NCBI GenBank assembly: GCA_902546145.1
Contig: CACCIT010000001.1
Coordinates: forward strand, 62,001 to 126,000
Reading direction: 5' to 3'
DNA from: an uncultured Pelagibacteraceae bacterium
GTDB taxonomy: Bacteria; Pseudomonadota; Alphaproteobacteria; Pelagibacterales; Pelagibacteraceae
DNA: 64,000 bases
In this document: in pieces, positions 28,420 through 38,032 of the stretch
Layout of the letters: every line of letters starts with the position of its first letter
Numbering within the stretch: position 1 is the stretch's first letter
Position numbers and translations under genes: made by a program
The notes under the pieces: generated by a model
What the model was told of the DNA's origin: nothing
The model's database searches: none
The model's input: only the letters and a program-made list of their open reading frames with translations

Positions 28420-29854
28420 TCCGAAATTAAAAGAAGAGTGTGGAGTATTTGGCATTAGTAACGCAAAAGATGCGTCTGCATTAACAGCTTTAGGTTTGCA
28501 TGCATTGCAGCATAGAGGTCAGGAAGGTTGCGGAATTGTTACTTTTGATGGAGAGAAATATTATTCAGAAAAAAGATTTGGATTAGTCGGAGATAATTTC
28601 AACAAAGAAAAAGTTTTAAAAAACCTAAAAGGTAATTATGCTATTGGACATAATCGATACAGTACTACCGGCAATAATATTTTAAGAAATATTCAGCCTT
28701 TTTTTGCAGATACTAATGCAGGTGGTATTGGGGTATCGCATAACGGAAACTTAACAAATTCAATATCTTTAAGAAACAAACTTGTAGAGGAAGGAGCTAT
28801 TTTTTATACAACTTCTGACACAGAAACTATTGTTCAGTTAATTGCTAAATCTAAAAGATCAAAAACAATTGATAAAGTAATAGATGCCATATTCCAAATT
28901 CAAGGTGGATATGCATTAGTAATGATGACTCAAAAATCTTTAATAGGTGTAAGAGATCCATATGGTATTAGACCTTTGATGATTGGAAAATTAGGTAGTA
29001 GCTATGTTTTAGCTTCTGAAACTTGTGCATTAGATATTATTGGCGCAAAATTTATAAGAGAAGTAGAGAACGGTGAAATAGTGTTAATTGAAAATGATGA
29101 ACTAACTAGCATCAAACCCTTCCCTCCAAAAAAAGTAAGACCATGTGTGTTTGAGTATATTTACTTTTCAAGACCAGATAGCTTACTTGATAACAAGACA
29201 GCTTATGAGCATAGAAAAAATTTAGGAAAAGAGCTTGCAAAAGAAAATGATGTTGATGCAGATATAGTGGTACCTGTGCCAGACTCTGGTAACGCTGCAG
29301 CACTTGGTTTTTCTCAACATTTAAAAATGAATTTTGAACATGGTCTAATTAGAAATCACTATGTTGGAAGAACCTTCATTGAACCAAGTCAGCAAATTAG
29401 AAGTTTGGGTGTAAAATTAAAATTAAATGCAAATCAAAGTACAATTAAAGATAAAAAAATTATTTTAATTGATGACTCGCTAGTTAGAGGAACTACATCT
29501 TATAAGATTGTTAAAATGCTCTATGATGCAGGTGCAAAAGAAGTTCATGTTCGAATTGCTTGTCCTGAGATCAAATATCCAGATTTTTATGGCGTAGATA
29601 CCCCAACTAAAAAAGAGTTATTGGCAGCAAATAAAACAAATGATGAAATTTGTGAATATATAGGAGCAAAATCACTAAAATTTTTATCTATTGACGGATT
29701 GTATAGAGCAATTGGTTTTGAAAAAAGAAATGAGGCTTATCCTCAATTAACAGACCATTATTTTACTGGTGATTACCCAGTTAAACCTGTTGATGAATTG
29801 GGTGATAATAAAATAACTCAACTTTCTTTATTAAGTACAGCATCTAATAATTAA
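28373..29854 (+). CDS. purF: Amidophosphoribosyltransferase
   Basis: PurF commits PRPP to purine synthesis using glutamine. The 493 residues start with a 22-residue basic propeptide before Cys23 in EECGVFGI, the N-terminal nucleophile after cleavage. LHALQHRGQEG and GHNRYSTTG follow, then the PRPP loop IILIDDSLVRGTTS near 363-376. The ATG lies 47 bases inside cvpA, an unusually deep overlap, but the next in-frame initiation codon is only a TTG near 28406. Confidence 0.96.
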   Translation: MKKHIKILKKKLKIFDPKLKEECGVFGISNAKDASALTALGLHALQHRGQEGCGIVTFDGEKYYSEKRFGLVGDNFNKEKVLKNLKGNYAIGHNRYSTTGNNILRNIQPFFADTNAGGIGVSHNGNLTNSISLRNKLVEEGAIFYTTSDTETIVQLIAKSKRSKTIDKVIDAIFQIQGGYALVMMTQKSLIGVRDPYGIRPLMIGKLGSSYVLASETCALDIIGAKFIREVENGEIVLIENDELTSIKPFPPKKVRPCVFEYIYFSRPDSLLDNKTAYEHRKNLGKELAKENDVDADIVVPVPDSGNAAALGFSQHLKMNFEHGLIRNHYVGRTFIEPSQQIRSLGVKLKLNANQSTIKDKKIILIDDSLVRGTTSYKIVKMLYDAGAKEVHVRIACPEIKYPDFYGVDTPTKKELLAANKTNDEICEYIGAKSLKFLSIDGLYRAIGFEKRNEAYPQLTDHYFTGDYPVKPVDELGDNKITQLSLLSTASNN

Positions 29855-29857
29855 AAT

Positions 29858-30415
29858 ATGAAAACAGTAAATTTTACTGAAATGAAAAATGGCTCTAAAG
29901 AGGATTATGAGCTACTAGAAAAATTTGAAAAAAATTTTGAAAGACAAACAGCAGATAGGATTATTAATTATTTGTCTAAGCAAACTACAACGCTGGAAGG
30001 ATATAAAATCTCAAGATTAGAACATTCCTTACAAGCTGCAACAAGAGCATTTAAAAATAATGAAAATGATGAGATGGTTGTTGCAACATTATTACATGAC
30101 ATAGGAGATGATCTTGCACCAATGAATCATTCACAATACGCAGCTTCCATTTTAAGACCTTACGTTTCTGAAAGAACTTATTGGATCATTCTTCATCATG
30201 GTCTTTTTCAAACTTATTATAGTGCTCATCACTTAGGTGGTGATAGAAACGCGAGAGATAAATTTAAAGATCATAAGTACTACCAGGACACAATAGATTT
30301 TTGTGAAAAATATGATCAGTGTTCATTTGATCCTGAATATAAAAGTATGTCTTTAGAGGATTTTACGCCATTAATAAGGAAAATATTCTCAAAAGAACCT
30401 TATTATTACCTTTAA
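29858..30415 (+). CDS. HD-domain protein (PhnZ/MIOX-like HD superfamily)
   Basis: This 185-residue protein has the HD metal-binding pattern: H56 in RLEHSLQAA, H80-D81 in LLHDIGDD, H91, the pair H113-H114 in ILHHGLF and a late Asp (153 or 158). The spacing resembles the small HD subgroup that includes diiron oxygenases such as PhnZ and inositol oxygenase, rather than nucleotide phosphohydrolases. That would make it an oxygenase of a small polar substrate, but I cannot decide between the two from sequence alone. It follows purF after 3 bases and may be co-transcribed with it. Confidence 0.6.
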   Translation: MKTVNFTEMKNGSKEDYELLEKFEKNFERQTADRIINYLSKQTTTLEGYKISRLEHSLQAATRAFKNNENDEMVVATLLHDIGDDLAPMNHSQYAASILRPYVSERTYWIILHHGLFQTYYSAHHLGGDRNARDKFKDHKYYQDTIDFCEKYDQCSFDPEYKSMSLEDFTPLIRKIFSKEPYYYL

Positions 30416-30444
30416 ATTCATTTATAAATCACTAATTAGAAGCC

Positions 30445-31740
30445 ATGATTAAAACTAAAGATCAAATTATAGAATATTTTAAGTCAGGTATTAAAGATAC
30501 GAAAGACTTTAAAATTGGAATTGAACACGAAAAATTTTTGTTCGACACTAATGAAAACAAAAGAATTGATTACCCAAAAGTAAAAGAAATGTTTACAGCC
30601 TTAACTGAGTTTGGCTGGAACCCTGTATTTGAAAAAGAAAATTTCATTGGTCTTAATAAAGGTGGTAAAAATATTACACTAGAACCTGGAAACCAAATTG
30701 AATTATCAGGTGACAAGTTAAACCATATGCATGAAGCATGTGCAGAATCTCAAGATTATCTATTTGAATTAAAACAAGTTACTAAAAAATTAGATATAAA
30801 AATAGTTAGTGCAGGTTTTGATCCTATTTCAAAATTAGAAGATATTCCAAACAATCCTAAGCAACGTTATGAGTTAATGACAAAAGACATGCCATTAGGT
30901 GGTGAGCTTAGTTTAGATATGATGTATCGAACGTGTGGAACACAATTAAATATTGATTACAATTCAGAAGAAGATTTTATTAAAAAATTTAAATTAGCTA
31001 ATTCTATTGTTCCAATTTCAATTGCACTATTTGCAAATTCTTCAATAGTTGAAAAAAAGAATAGTAATTATTTATCTTACAGATCTAAAGTTTGGCAAAG
31101 CACCTCAAGAGGAGGTTTGCCTAAATTATTTTTTGAAAGTTTAGATTTTGAAAAATATGCAGAATTTGTAATAAACTTTCCAATTTTATTCATTCAACAT
31201 AATGATCAGTATACTTCAGGAAGAAAATATACATTTAAAGATTTCATGGATGGAAAAATTGAGGAAATAGGAAATAGACTTCCAACTGAATCTGATCTTA
31301 CAACCCACTTAAGTACAATCTTTACTGAAAATAGACTGAAGAAATATATTGAGCTTAGATCAATGGATACCTGTGGTTGGGATTGCTTGTGTGCCGGACC
31401 GGCTTTTAATATTGGTATGTTGTATGGAAATTTAGATGAAGCGTATGAATTAGTCTCTTCATGGGAAACAGACAAAATAATTAATGCTTATTTAGAGGCT
31501 CCACAAAAAGGATTTAATACTCAATTAATGGGTAAAGACTTATTGTATTGGACTTCTACTCTTCTGCACATTTCTAGAAAAGGATTAGAGAAAAGAGACA
31601 TCATTAGTAAAAAAGGAAATAACGAAACTATCTTCTTAAATCATTTGCAAAATGTAGTTGATAATAAGACTACAAATGCAGATCATATGATTAGTAAATT
31701 TTCGAAAGATGAAAATTTAGAAGAATTATATGACAAATAA
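30445..31740 (+). CDS. gshA: Glutamate--cysteine ligase
   Basis: First enzyme of glutathione synthesis, of the plant/alphaproteobacterial GCS2-type. The 431 residues include 'FKIGIEHEKFLFD' near 22, GGKNITLEPGNQIELSG near 73-90, 'MMYRTCGTQLNIDY' near 158 and 'YIELRSMDTCGWD' near 306. gshB begins 11 bases before its stop, giving a gshAB operon. Confidence 0.94.
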   Translation: MIKTKDQIIEYFKSGIKDTKDFKIGIEHEKFLFDTNENKRIDYPKVKEMFTALTEFGWNPVFEKENFIGLNKGGKNITLEPGNQIELSGDKLNHMHEACAESQDYLFELKQVTKKLDIKIVSAGFDPISKLEDIPNNPKQRYELMTKDMPLGGELSLDMMYRTCGTQLNIDYNSEEDFIKKFKLANSIVPISIALFANSSIVEKKNSNYLSYRSKVWQSTSRGGLPKLFFESLDFEKYAEFVINFPILFIQHNDQYTSGRKYTFKDFMDGKIEEIGNRLPTESDLTTHLSTIFTENRLKKYIELRSMDTCGWDCLCAGPAFNIGMLYGNLDEAYELVSSWETDKIINAYLEAPQKGFNTQLMGKDLLYWTSTLLHISRKGLEKRDIISKKGNNETIFLNHLQNVVDNKTTNADHMISKFSKDENLEELYDK

Positions 31741-32653
31741 AATAGTAGCTGTTCAAGGAAATCATCCCTCTACCTTAAACCCTGTAACTGATACCAGTGT
31801 TTTTTTAGTTAACGAAATTCAAAACAAATATAAAATTTTTTATTATGATCCAAAAGATCTATCAATAATTAACAAAAAAGTTCTAGCTAAAGGTTTCTTC
31901 ATTAAGTTCAATTATCAAAACAAGAAATTTTATAAAATCATTAAAAAACAAACTTTAGACCTTACAAAGTGTAAGTTTATTTTAATCCGTCAAGATCCAC
32001 CATTTAATTTAGAATATATTTCCACTACTTACATTTTAGATTTTATTAAAAATAAAGTTAAAATAATCAATAACCCAACATCAATAAGAAATATTTCTGA
32101 AAAGTTATATTCAACAAAATATTTAAAATATATGCCTGGTACACTTTTTTCTCAGGATACAAATGAAATCAAAAATTTTATTAGAAAACATAAGAAAGTA
32201 ATTGTAAAACCTATTCATAGTTATAGTGGTAATGATATTCACTTATTAAACAAATTTAATTCAAAACTTATTAATAAATTTATTAAAAAACATGATCATA
32301 TTATGTGTCAAAAATTTTTACCTAAGATTAATAAAGGAGACAAAAGAGTTTTTATAATTAATGGAAAAGTTTGTGGTGCAATTTCTAGAGTTCCTAAGAA
32401 GGGATCTTATCTAAGTAATATGAGCAAAGGTGCTAAACCTATTAATATCAATTTAACTAAGCTAGAAAATAAAATTTCAAAATTAATTGCTAAAGATTTA
32501 AAAAAAGAAAATATATATTTTGCAGGGATTGATTTTATAGATCAAAAATTAAATGGAGATATAAATGTTACTTCTCCTACAGGACTTAAAACTTTTTTTG
32601 ATTTATCAGGAATAAACCTAGCAAAAACTTTTTGGAAAGAATTAAAAGCGTGA
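31730..32653 (+). CDS. gshB: Glutathione synthase
   Basis: ATP-grasp ligase that adds glycine to gamma-glutamylcysteine. The 307 residues show the N-terminal GSH-synthase fold with 'ILIRQDPPFNLEYI' near 83, the ATP-grasp lysine region VIVKPIHSYSGNDIHLL near 155, QKFLPKINKGDKRVFII near 192 and 'NVTSPTGL' near 283, which in the family supplies metal-binding Asn. Follows gshA with an overlap; the next gene starts at GTG in a GTGA overlap. Confidence 0.95.
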   Translation: MTNKIVAVQGNHPSTLNPVTDTSVFLVNEIQNKYKIFYYDPKDLSIINKKVLAKGFFIKFNYQNKKFYKIIKKQTLDLTKCKFILIRQDPPFNLEYISTTYILDFIKNKVKIINNPTSIRNISEKLYSTKYLKYMPGTLFSQDTNEIKNFIRKHKKVIVKPIHSYSGNDIHLLNKFNSKLINKFIKKHDHIMCQKFLPKINKGDKRVFIINGKVCGAISRVPKKGSYLSNMSKGAKPININLTKLENKISKLIAKDLKKENIYFAGIDFIDQKLNGDINVTSPTGLKTFFDLSGINLAKTFWKELKA

Positions 32654-33525
32654 ACAATTTAACTGATCAGCAAAGAGGTTCATTAATGGCTTTTGTTGCA
32701 GTGATGTTTATCACTCCTGATAGTTTATTTATTAGGCTTTCAAATGTTGATACTTGGGGATTAGTTTTTTATAGAGGCATCATTCCATTTGTAACTGTAT
32801 TTGTTGGCATGTTGTTTATTTACAAATCTTCTTTTTTTAAATTACTTTATGGAAATTCTATTTATGGCGTTGCTTACATTGTTACATTTTCAATAACCAA
32901 CATTACTTTTGTACTATCAATTCAAAATACAAATGTTGCAAACACACTTGTTATGATTGCACTTGCACCAATGTTGTCAGCTATTTTTGGTGCAATATTT
33001 TTAAAAGAAAAACCAGATCGAAATACTTTGGTTGCTATAGCAATTACGTTTTTAAGTGTTCTTTATATATTTTACGATTCTGTGAAATTAGGAAATATTT
33101 TTGGAGATATTTTAGGTTTTATTACTGCATGTGGTCTTGCTGCAGGAGCAACAATCATAAGAGCTGGAAAAAGTCTAAACTTAGTTCCTTCAGCTGTGGT
33201 TGGTAAGTTGGTCGTAGCATTAGTTGCTTTATTTTTTATTGATACCTTTGAGCTAAAAGACAATGATATTTATATCATTCCAGCGATGTGTATCCTTTGT
33301 GTGGCCATTCCTTTTGTGTTGGTAACACTAGCTCCAAGATACATAACAGGAGCTGAGGTAAATCTATTCTTTCTAATGGAAACAGTTTTGGGACCTATAT
33401 GGGTGTGGATGGTTGTTAAAGAACAACCTTCAATGGAGACAATTCAGGGAGGAGTGGTAATCATTTTAACTATCGCTATTCACTCTTTCCTAGCCATAAA
33501 AAAAACACAAACCAAAACTACTTAG
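32650..33525 (+). CDS. EamA/DMT-family transporter
   Basis: About 291 residues with ten predicted membrane helices in two EamA repeats, typical of drug/metabolite transporters that move amino acids or other small metabolites. I use GTG 32650, which overlaps the gshB stop as GTGA, instead of the TTG 18 bases upstream; the protein then begins MNNLTDQQRGSLMAF with the first helix right after. Co-transcription with gshAB is likely but the substrate is unknown. Confidence 0.85.
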   Translation: MNNLTDQQRGSLMAFVAVMFITPDSLFIRLSNVDTWGLVFYRGIIPFVTVFVGMLFIYKSSFFKLLYGNSIYGVAYIVTFSITNITFVLSIQNTNVANTLVMIALAPMLSAIFGAIFLKEKPDRNTLVAIAITFLSVLYIFYDSVKLGNIFGDILGFITACGLAAGATIIRAGKSLNLVPSAVVGKLVVALVALFFIDTFELKDNDIYIIPAMCILCVAIPFVLVTLAPRYITGAEVNLFFLMETVLGPIWVWMVVKEQPSMETIQGGVVIILTIAIHSFLAIKKTQTKTT

Positions 33526-33556
33526 CCCGCAATTTATTAATACTTAAAATTTAGAA

Positions 33557-34870
33557 ATGCAAAAAGAAGTAAAAAAATCCTGGGCCCTATTTATAGGTAT
33601 TGGAGTAATGATGATAGCTCACGGACTGCAAATGCAGTTGATGGGTATTAGATCTGTACTTGAAGACTTTAGTGTTTTTACAACTGGTGTCTTTATGTCT
33701 GGTTATTACATTGGATATTTTATTGGTTCTAGAACAACTCCAAATTTTGTATCTAAAGTTGGTCACATTAGAGTGTTTGCAGCTTTTGCATCTCTTGCAT
33801 CTTTAAGCGCGTTAGTTGCTGTTGTTTATGTAAATCCATTTATGTGGACTGTTAGTAGATTTGTAACAGGTATCAGTTTAGTTAGTTGTTATGTTGTTAC
33901 TGAAAGTTGGTTAAATGATAGAGCAACAAACAAAAACAGAGGTCAATTATTATCTGCATACATGATGGTAATTTATTTTGGTTTGGCACTTGGAATGTTA
34001 TTGCTTAACTTAAGTGAACCAAAAGCTTATGAACCCTTTATTTTAGTTTCTATTCTTTTATCAGTAGCACTTGTTCCAATTTTATTAACAAAAAGACCAG
34101 CTCCTAAATTTAAAAAAATTGAGACAATTAGTATTAAAGAACTCTATCAAATCTCTCCGCTTGGAACTTTTAGTTCTTTTTTTACTGGAGTAATTCATGC
34201 TGCATTTTTTTCATTAATATCTGTTTATGCAACGCTTGCAAAGCTAACTTTATTTGAAACATCTGTTTTATTATTTATAGCAACAATTGCAGGAGTACTT
34301 GGTCAAGGTCCTATTGGATATTTTTCAGATCAATTTGATAGAAGAAGAGTTATTGTTATAACTACTTTTGGTAGTTCTGTATTAGCATTGTTGTCAATTT
34401 TTACATCAAATGATCCGATCCAAAATATTTATTACATGGATGAATTTAGTTTTAGAAAAATTATATTTTTTATAGCTGTTGGGCTTTATTCAAGTTTATG
34501 TCTTCCATTGTTCTCTTTAAATCTTGCACATACTAATGACTTTGTGCCAAAATCTAAATTCGTTGCTGCTGGGGGAGGACTTCAATTAATTTTTGGTGTT
34601 GGTGCAATAAGTGGTCCAATTTTATGTTCATTGTTTATGGAATGGTTTGGATTGAATGGATTTTTTGCATTTTTAGTTATAGTTCATGCTTTAATTGGTA
34701 CATTTGGTTTATACAGAATGAGAGTAAGAGAGACTGTCGATAATCCAGATTCTACATTTACACCTGTTCCTGCAACCATTACACCTGCTGGATTAGAATT
34801 AGACCCAGATACTCCAGCAACATTGGAAGAAACTTCTAAAACTGATAATCCTGAAATTAAAAAATATTAA
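33557..34870 (+). CDS. Major facilitator superfamily transporter
   Basis: A 437-residue MFS protein with 12 predicted helices. YFIGSRTTPNFVSKVGHIRVF near 55 is the inter-helix 2/3 motif, and 'FSDQFDRRRVIV' near 260 is its repeat in the second half. It resembles the YcaD-like MFS group. The C-terminal 45 residues are cytoplasmic, Pro/Thr/Asp-rich and likely disordered. The gene converges on the ehuA gene with 4 bases between. Substrate unknown. Confidence 0.85.
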   Translation: MQKEVKKSWALFIGIGVMMIAHGLQMQLMGIRSVLEDFSVFTTGVFMSGYYIGYFIGSRTTPNFVSKVGHIRVFAAFASLASLSALVAVVYVNPFMWTVSRFVTGISLVSCYVVTESWLNDRATNKNRGQLLSAYMMVIYFGLALGMLLLNLSEPKAYEPFILVSILLSVALVPILLTKRPAPKFKKIETISIKELYQISPLGTFSSFFTGVIHAAFFSLISVYATLAKLTLFETSVLLFIATIAGVLGQGPIGYFSDQFDRRRVIVITTFGSSVLALLSIFTSNDPIQNIYYMDEFSFRKIIFFIAVGLYSSLCLPLFSLNLAHTNDFVPKSKFVAAGGGLQLIFGVGAISGPILCSLFMEWFGLNGFFAFLVIVHALIGTFGLYRMRVRETVDNPDSTFTPVPATITPAGLELDPDTPATLEETSKTDNPEIKKY

Positions 34871-34874
34871 ATTT

Positions 34875-35663
34875 TTAATGTGAGTCTAATACTGCATGTA
34901 AAAATTGTTTAGTTCTCTCGTTTTGAGGATCTCCAAATAATTTTTCTGGTGGTCCTTCCTCAAATATTTTACCTTCATTAAAAAAACAAACTCTATCAGA
35001 AATCTCACGAGCAAAACCCATTTGGTGAGTGACCATTATCATAGTCAAACTATGCTCTTTATTTAGTGAACGGATAACGTTTAATACTTCTCCTACTACC
35101 TCAGGATCAAGCGCAGAAGTTATTTCATCTAAAAGCATAACTTTGGGTCTCATGGCAAGAGCTCTTGCTATAGCAACTCTTTGCTGTTGACCTCCTGAAA
35201 GCCTACTTGGGTGTTGGTCTTTTTTATCTGTCAAACCTACTAGTTCCAATAATTCTAAGGCTCTTTCCTCTGCTTCTTCTTTTTTAAGACCTAAAACTTC
35301 AATTGGCGCTTCTATGCAATTTTGTAAAGCTGTCATATGGGGAAACAAATTGAATTGCTGAAATACCATCCCAATTTTTGAACGTCTTTCTCTTAAATAC
35401 TTTTCACTTGCCTCAACAAGGTTACCATTTTCATTCATATGAGTTAGAGGTTCCCCGTCGAGATTAATTACACCTCCATTTATTTTTTCTAAAGTCATTA
35501 AAACTCTAAGAACTGTAGTTTTACCTGATCCTGAAGGTCCTATAATTGAGACCATTTCATTTTTTTTAATATCTAGATTTAATTTATCCAAAACTACTAA
35601 GTCACCATATTGTTTGGTTACTTGATCAAATTTTACAATTATTTCGTCAGATGAATTTTTCAT
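34875..35663 (-). CDS. ehuA: Polar amino acid/ectoine-type ABC transporter ATPase (EhuA-like)
   Basis: A 262-residue PAAT-family ATPase. Walker [10 protein letters not shown] (42-50), Q-loop [11 protein letters not shown] near 100, signature LSGGQQQR near 155 and Walker [15 protein letters not shown] followed by the switch His in MVTHQMGF are all intact. It is the last gene of the minus-strand unit ehuB-C-D-A and powers the two permeases. Ectoine-type specificity is inferred from the binding protein and gene order; the ATPase alone would only say polar amino acid importer. Confidence 0.85.
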   Translation of the reverse strand: MKNSSDEIIVKFDQVTKQYGDLVVLDKLNLDIKKNEMVSIIGPSGSGKTTVLRVLMTLEKINGGVINLDGEPLTHMNENGNLVEASEKYLRERRSKIGMVFQQFNLFPHMTALQNCIEAPIEVLGLKKEEAEERALELLELVGLTDKKDQHPSRLSGGQQQRVAIARALAMRPKVMLLDEITSALDPEVVGEVLNVIRSLNKEHSLTMIMVTHQMGFAREISDRVCFFNEGKIFEEGPPEKLFGDPQNERTKQFLHAVLDSH

Positions 35664-35666
35664 AAT

Positions 35667-36344
35667 TTATTTTTTTATTTTCCCTTGTGCTTTATTAACA
35701 TCATTTTCTAATTTTCTAACCCACATTGCAGCAGGAATTGAAAGAGTTAAAAATATAATTCCAACCAAAGTATAAGGTTCTAAATATCTATAATTATATC
35801 CACCTACTGCAGTTGCTGCATGGAATAATTCTGCAACTCCTATTGTTGAAAGTAATGGCGTATCTTTAAAGATACCAACTAAATAATTTCCCATACCTGG
35901 TATAGCTATAGGAAATGCTTGTGGCAGAACTATTCTTCTGTAAGTATAAATTGTTGAAAAATTAAGAGCTCTACATGCTTCCCATTGAGATTTTGGAACT
36001 CCTTCCAGAGCACCTCTATAAACTTCAGATAAATAAGTTCCAAAATGAAGACCAATAGTAATCATTCCACAAACCCAAGCTGATAGGGTAATTCCAAATT
36101 GTGGTAATACAAAATAAACAAAAAATAACTGAATCAAAAGTGGTGTTGATCTTATAAATTCTACTATTTCTCTATTAATCCAATTAACAATTTTAAAAGG
36201 AGTTTTTTGACCTAGTAAAAAAAATAAACCAACTATTAAAGCGATCGCATAACCTACACCAGCTGCAAGAATAGTATTTAAAGTTGCAATTGCCATTTGT
36301 GGCAAAATTTCAAATGTAAAATCCCATCTCCATCCCATTTGCAT
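35667..36344 (-). CDS. ehuD: ABC transporter permease (EhuD-like)
   Basis: A 225-residue PAAT permease with five helices. The start MQMGWRWDFTFEILPQM is close to the EhuD N-terminus, and the EAA loop 'EACRALNFSTIYTYRRIVLPQAF' near residue 130-150 contacts the ATPase. It sits 3 bases upstream of ehuA and 3 bases downstream of ehuC. It forms a heterodimer with the next permease. Confidence 0.8.
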   Translation of the reverse strand: MQMGWRWDFTFEILPQMAIATLNTILAAGVGYAIALIVGLFFLLGQKTPFKIVNWINREIVEFIRSTPLLIQLFFVYFVLPQFGITLSAWVCGMITIGLHFGTYLSEVYRGALEGVPKSQWEACRALNFSTIYTYRRIVLPQAFPIAIPGMGNYLVGIFKDTPLLSTIGVAELFHAATAVGGYNYRYLEPYTLVGIIFLTLSIPAAMWVRKLENDVNKAQGKIKK

Positions 36345-36347
36345 AAT

Positions 36348-37019
36348 TTAAATTCTTTCCTTTCCAACTTTTCTAGCTGCTAACACTTCTAACCATCTCA
36401 AAAATGGAACTAATGCAAATCTAGCAATAATATAATAAATCAGTAGTGCTGTTCCAAAACACTGAGCAGATAACCAAGTAATTGAATTAATTTGTTTTGC
36501 TTCAAAAGTTAAATCCACAACTGTTACCAATGCAACTAATGCTGTCGCTTTTAATAATTCGACAGTTAAATTTGCTGCAGGTGGAAGAATTATTGGAAAT
36601 ATTTGTGGAATAATAATTCTTTTAATTCTTTTTGCTGGAGTAAAATTTAAAGCATGTGCCGCCTCCCATTGTCCCTTAGGCACTGCGAGTATTCCTGCTC
36701 TAACTATTTCTGCACCATAAGCACCAAAGTTTAAACCAAGAGCCACTACTCCTGCTGTAAATGCTTCAAGTGATATTCCAAAAAAAGGTAATACATAATA
36801 GGCCCAAAATAATTGAACCAATAAAGAAGTTCCCCTGAAAAATTCTATATATACTGTAGCAATCCCTTGTATCGCTCGATTTTTAGACAATCTCATCAAA
36901 CCAAAAATCATGGAAATAATCACATATAGAATCATAGAACAAACAAGCACTTTTATTGTAGTGACTGTTCCTAACAAAAGTGTAACACCGTGTTCGTTTA
37001 AAAATTCAAAATATGTCAA
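36348..37019 (-). CDS. ehuC: ABC transporter permease (EhuC-like)
   Basis: A 223-residue permease paralogous to EhuD, with the EAA loop 'EAAHALNFTPAKRIKRIIIPQIF' near residue 120-145 and five helices. Translation appears to start at TTG 37019, supported by AAAGGA eight bases upstream; there is no ATG in the right place. A stem-loop separates it from ehuB upstream, which likely lowers its expression relative to the binding protein. Confidence 0.8.
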   Translation of the reverse strand: MTYFEFLNEHGVTLLLGTVTTIKVLVCSMILYVIISMIFGLMRLSKNRAIQGIATVYIEFFRGTSLLVQLFWAYYVLPFFGISLEAFTAGVVALGLNFGAYGAEIVRAGILAVPKGQWEAAHALNFTPAKRIKRIIIPQIFPIILPPAANLTVELLKATALVALVTVVDLTFEAKQINSITWLSAQCFGTALLIYYIIARFALVPFLRWLEVLAARKVGKERI

Positions 37020-37040
37020 AGTATTTTCCTTTAGATTTTA

Positions 37041-37070
37041 AAACCAGGCAACAATTAAGTTGCCTGGTTT
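37041..37070 (-). terminator. Intercistronic stem-loop between ehuB and ehuC
   Basis: A perfect 12-bp inverted repeat (AAACCAGGCAAC, 37041-37052, and its complement 37059-37070) with a 6-base loop. It is one of the most GC-rich hairpins in the window. On the minus strand it follows the ehuB stop by about 20 bases and is followed by a short TTTT run, so it can act as a leaky terminator or as a 3' stabiliser of the ehuB transcript. Such structures commonly set binding protein above permease expression. Confidence 0.8.
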
Positions 37071-37089
37071 AATTTTTTAATAATGTAAA

Positions 37090-37935
37090 TTATTTAGTTG
37101 AGCAAGCCCACTCTGTAGTCATGTCAGCGGGAGGTAGTTGAGCTTTATCATAGCCATACTTACCAGCTCTCTCTAACATTTTATCAGGATTAGCTAAAAC
37201 TTTAGCTAAAGCTACGTTGAAAGCATCTCTGAACTTACTATCACTTTTTCTAAAACCAATACCTACTACGTTTACAGTTTCTTTAGGCATTAATTTAGGA
37301 TCAGTTACTTCAAAAGCTCCGCCAGTTTTTTCCTCATGCTCTTTTGCACCAAAGAAAGTTTGTACAGCAGCATCAGCTCTTCCAGCTTTCATTGCTGCTA
37401 AAATACCAACTTCACCTTCTACTAAAAGCATTTGGCTATCTGGAACACCAGCTTTTTTTGCAGCTTCTACAGTGTTAAAACCAGTTCCTGTTACAAGTTT
37501 AGCTCCAGTTCTTATAACATCCTCGTAATTATTAATTCCTTTAGGGTTACCTTTTGGAACTAACATTGCATCACCAAATACTCCGATTGGATCTGAAAAA
37601 TCAATGTTGGCACATCTGCTTTTTAAAATGTACATACCACCAGTTATCATGTCTGATCTGTCAGCATTTATTCCTGGAATAAGACCTGACCATTCAAAAA
37701 CTTTAGTTTCATGCTCAGTAATTCCCATTTCTTCTAAAACAGTTAAAGCAATCATGTTTACGAAACCTAATGCTTCACCATTATCTCCAGCATATGCCCA
37801 TGGCACAGCAGTACCAAAACCTAGTCTTAATTTGTGACCATCTGCAAGCCTTTCAGTTAATGTTTTTGCATTAACAGTCGAAATACTAAACAGAAGAACA
37901 AATAAAACAGTTAACGTTTTATATATTTTTCTCAT
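37090..37935 (-). CDS. ehuB: Periplasmic substrate-binding protein, ectoine/hydroxyectoine type (EhuB-like)
   Basis: A 281-residue solute-binding protein, with signal peptide MRKIYKTLTVLFVLLFSIST and cleavage after NA. The type II binding fold carries 'LRLGFGTAVPWAY', 'GLIPGINADRSDMITGGMYI' and 'FSDPIGVFGDAMLVPKGNP', very like EhuB proteins that bind ectoine and hydroxyectoine. I use ATG 37935, preceded by the strong SD GAAGGGG, rather than the upstream start that would put 19 polar residues before the signal peptide. The upstream gap has a TTGAA-N7-TTCAA inverted repeat (37998-38014) that might be an operator. A related osmolyte or amino acid ligand remains possible. Confidence 0.75.
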   Translation of the reverse strand: MRKIYKTLTVLFVLLFSISTVNAKTLTERLADGHKLRLGFGTAVPWAYAGDNGEALGFVNMIALTVLEEMGITEHETKVFEWSGLIPGINADRSDMITGGMYILKSRCANIDFSDPIGVFGDAMLVPKGNPKGINNYEDVIRTGAKLVTGTGFNTVEAAKKAGVPDSQMLLVEGEVGILAAMKAGRADAAVQTFFGAKEHEEKTGGAFEVTDPKLMPKETVNVVGIGFRKSDSKFRDAFNVALAKVLANPDKMLERAGKYGYDKAQLPPADMTTEWACSTK

Positions 37936-38032
37936 TATATCCCCTTCGTTATGTTTTGATAAAGTTAAACAGATTAGAGAAGTGGTGTACACAGTAATTG
38001 AAATAAATATTCAATCCTGAGTTGTCTGCAAT

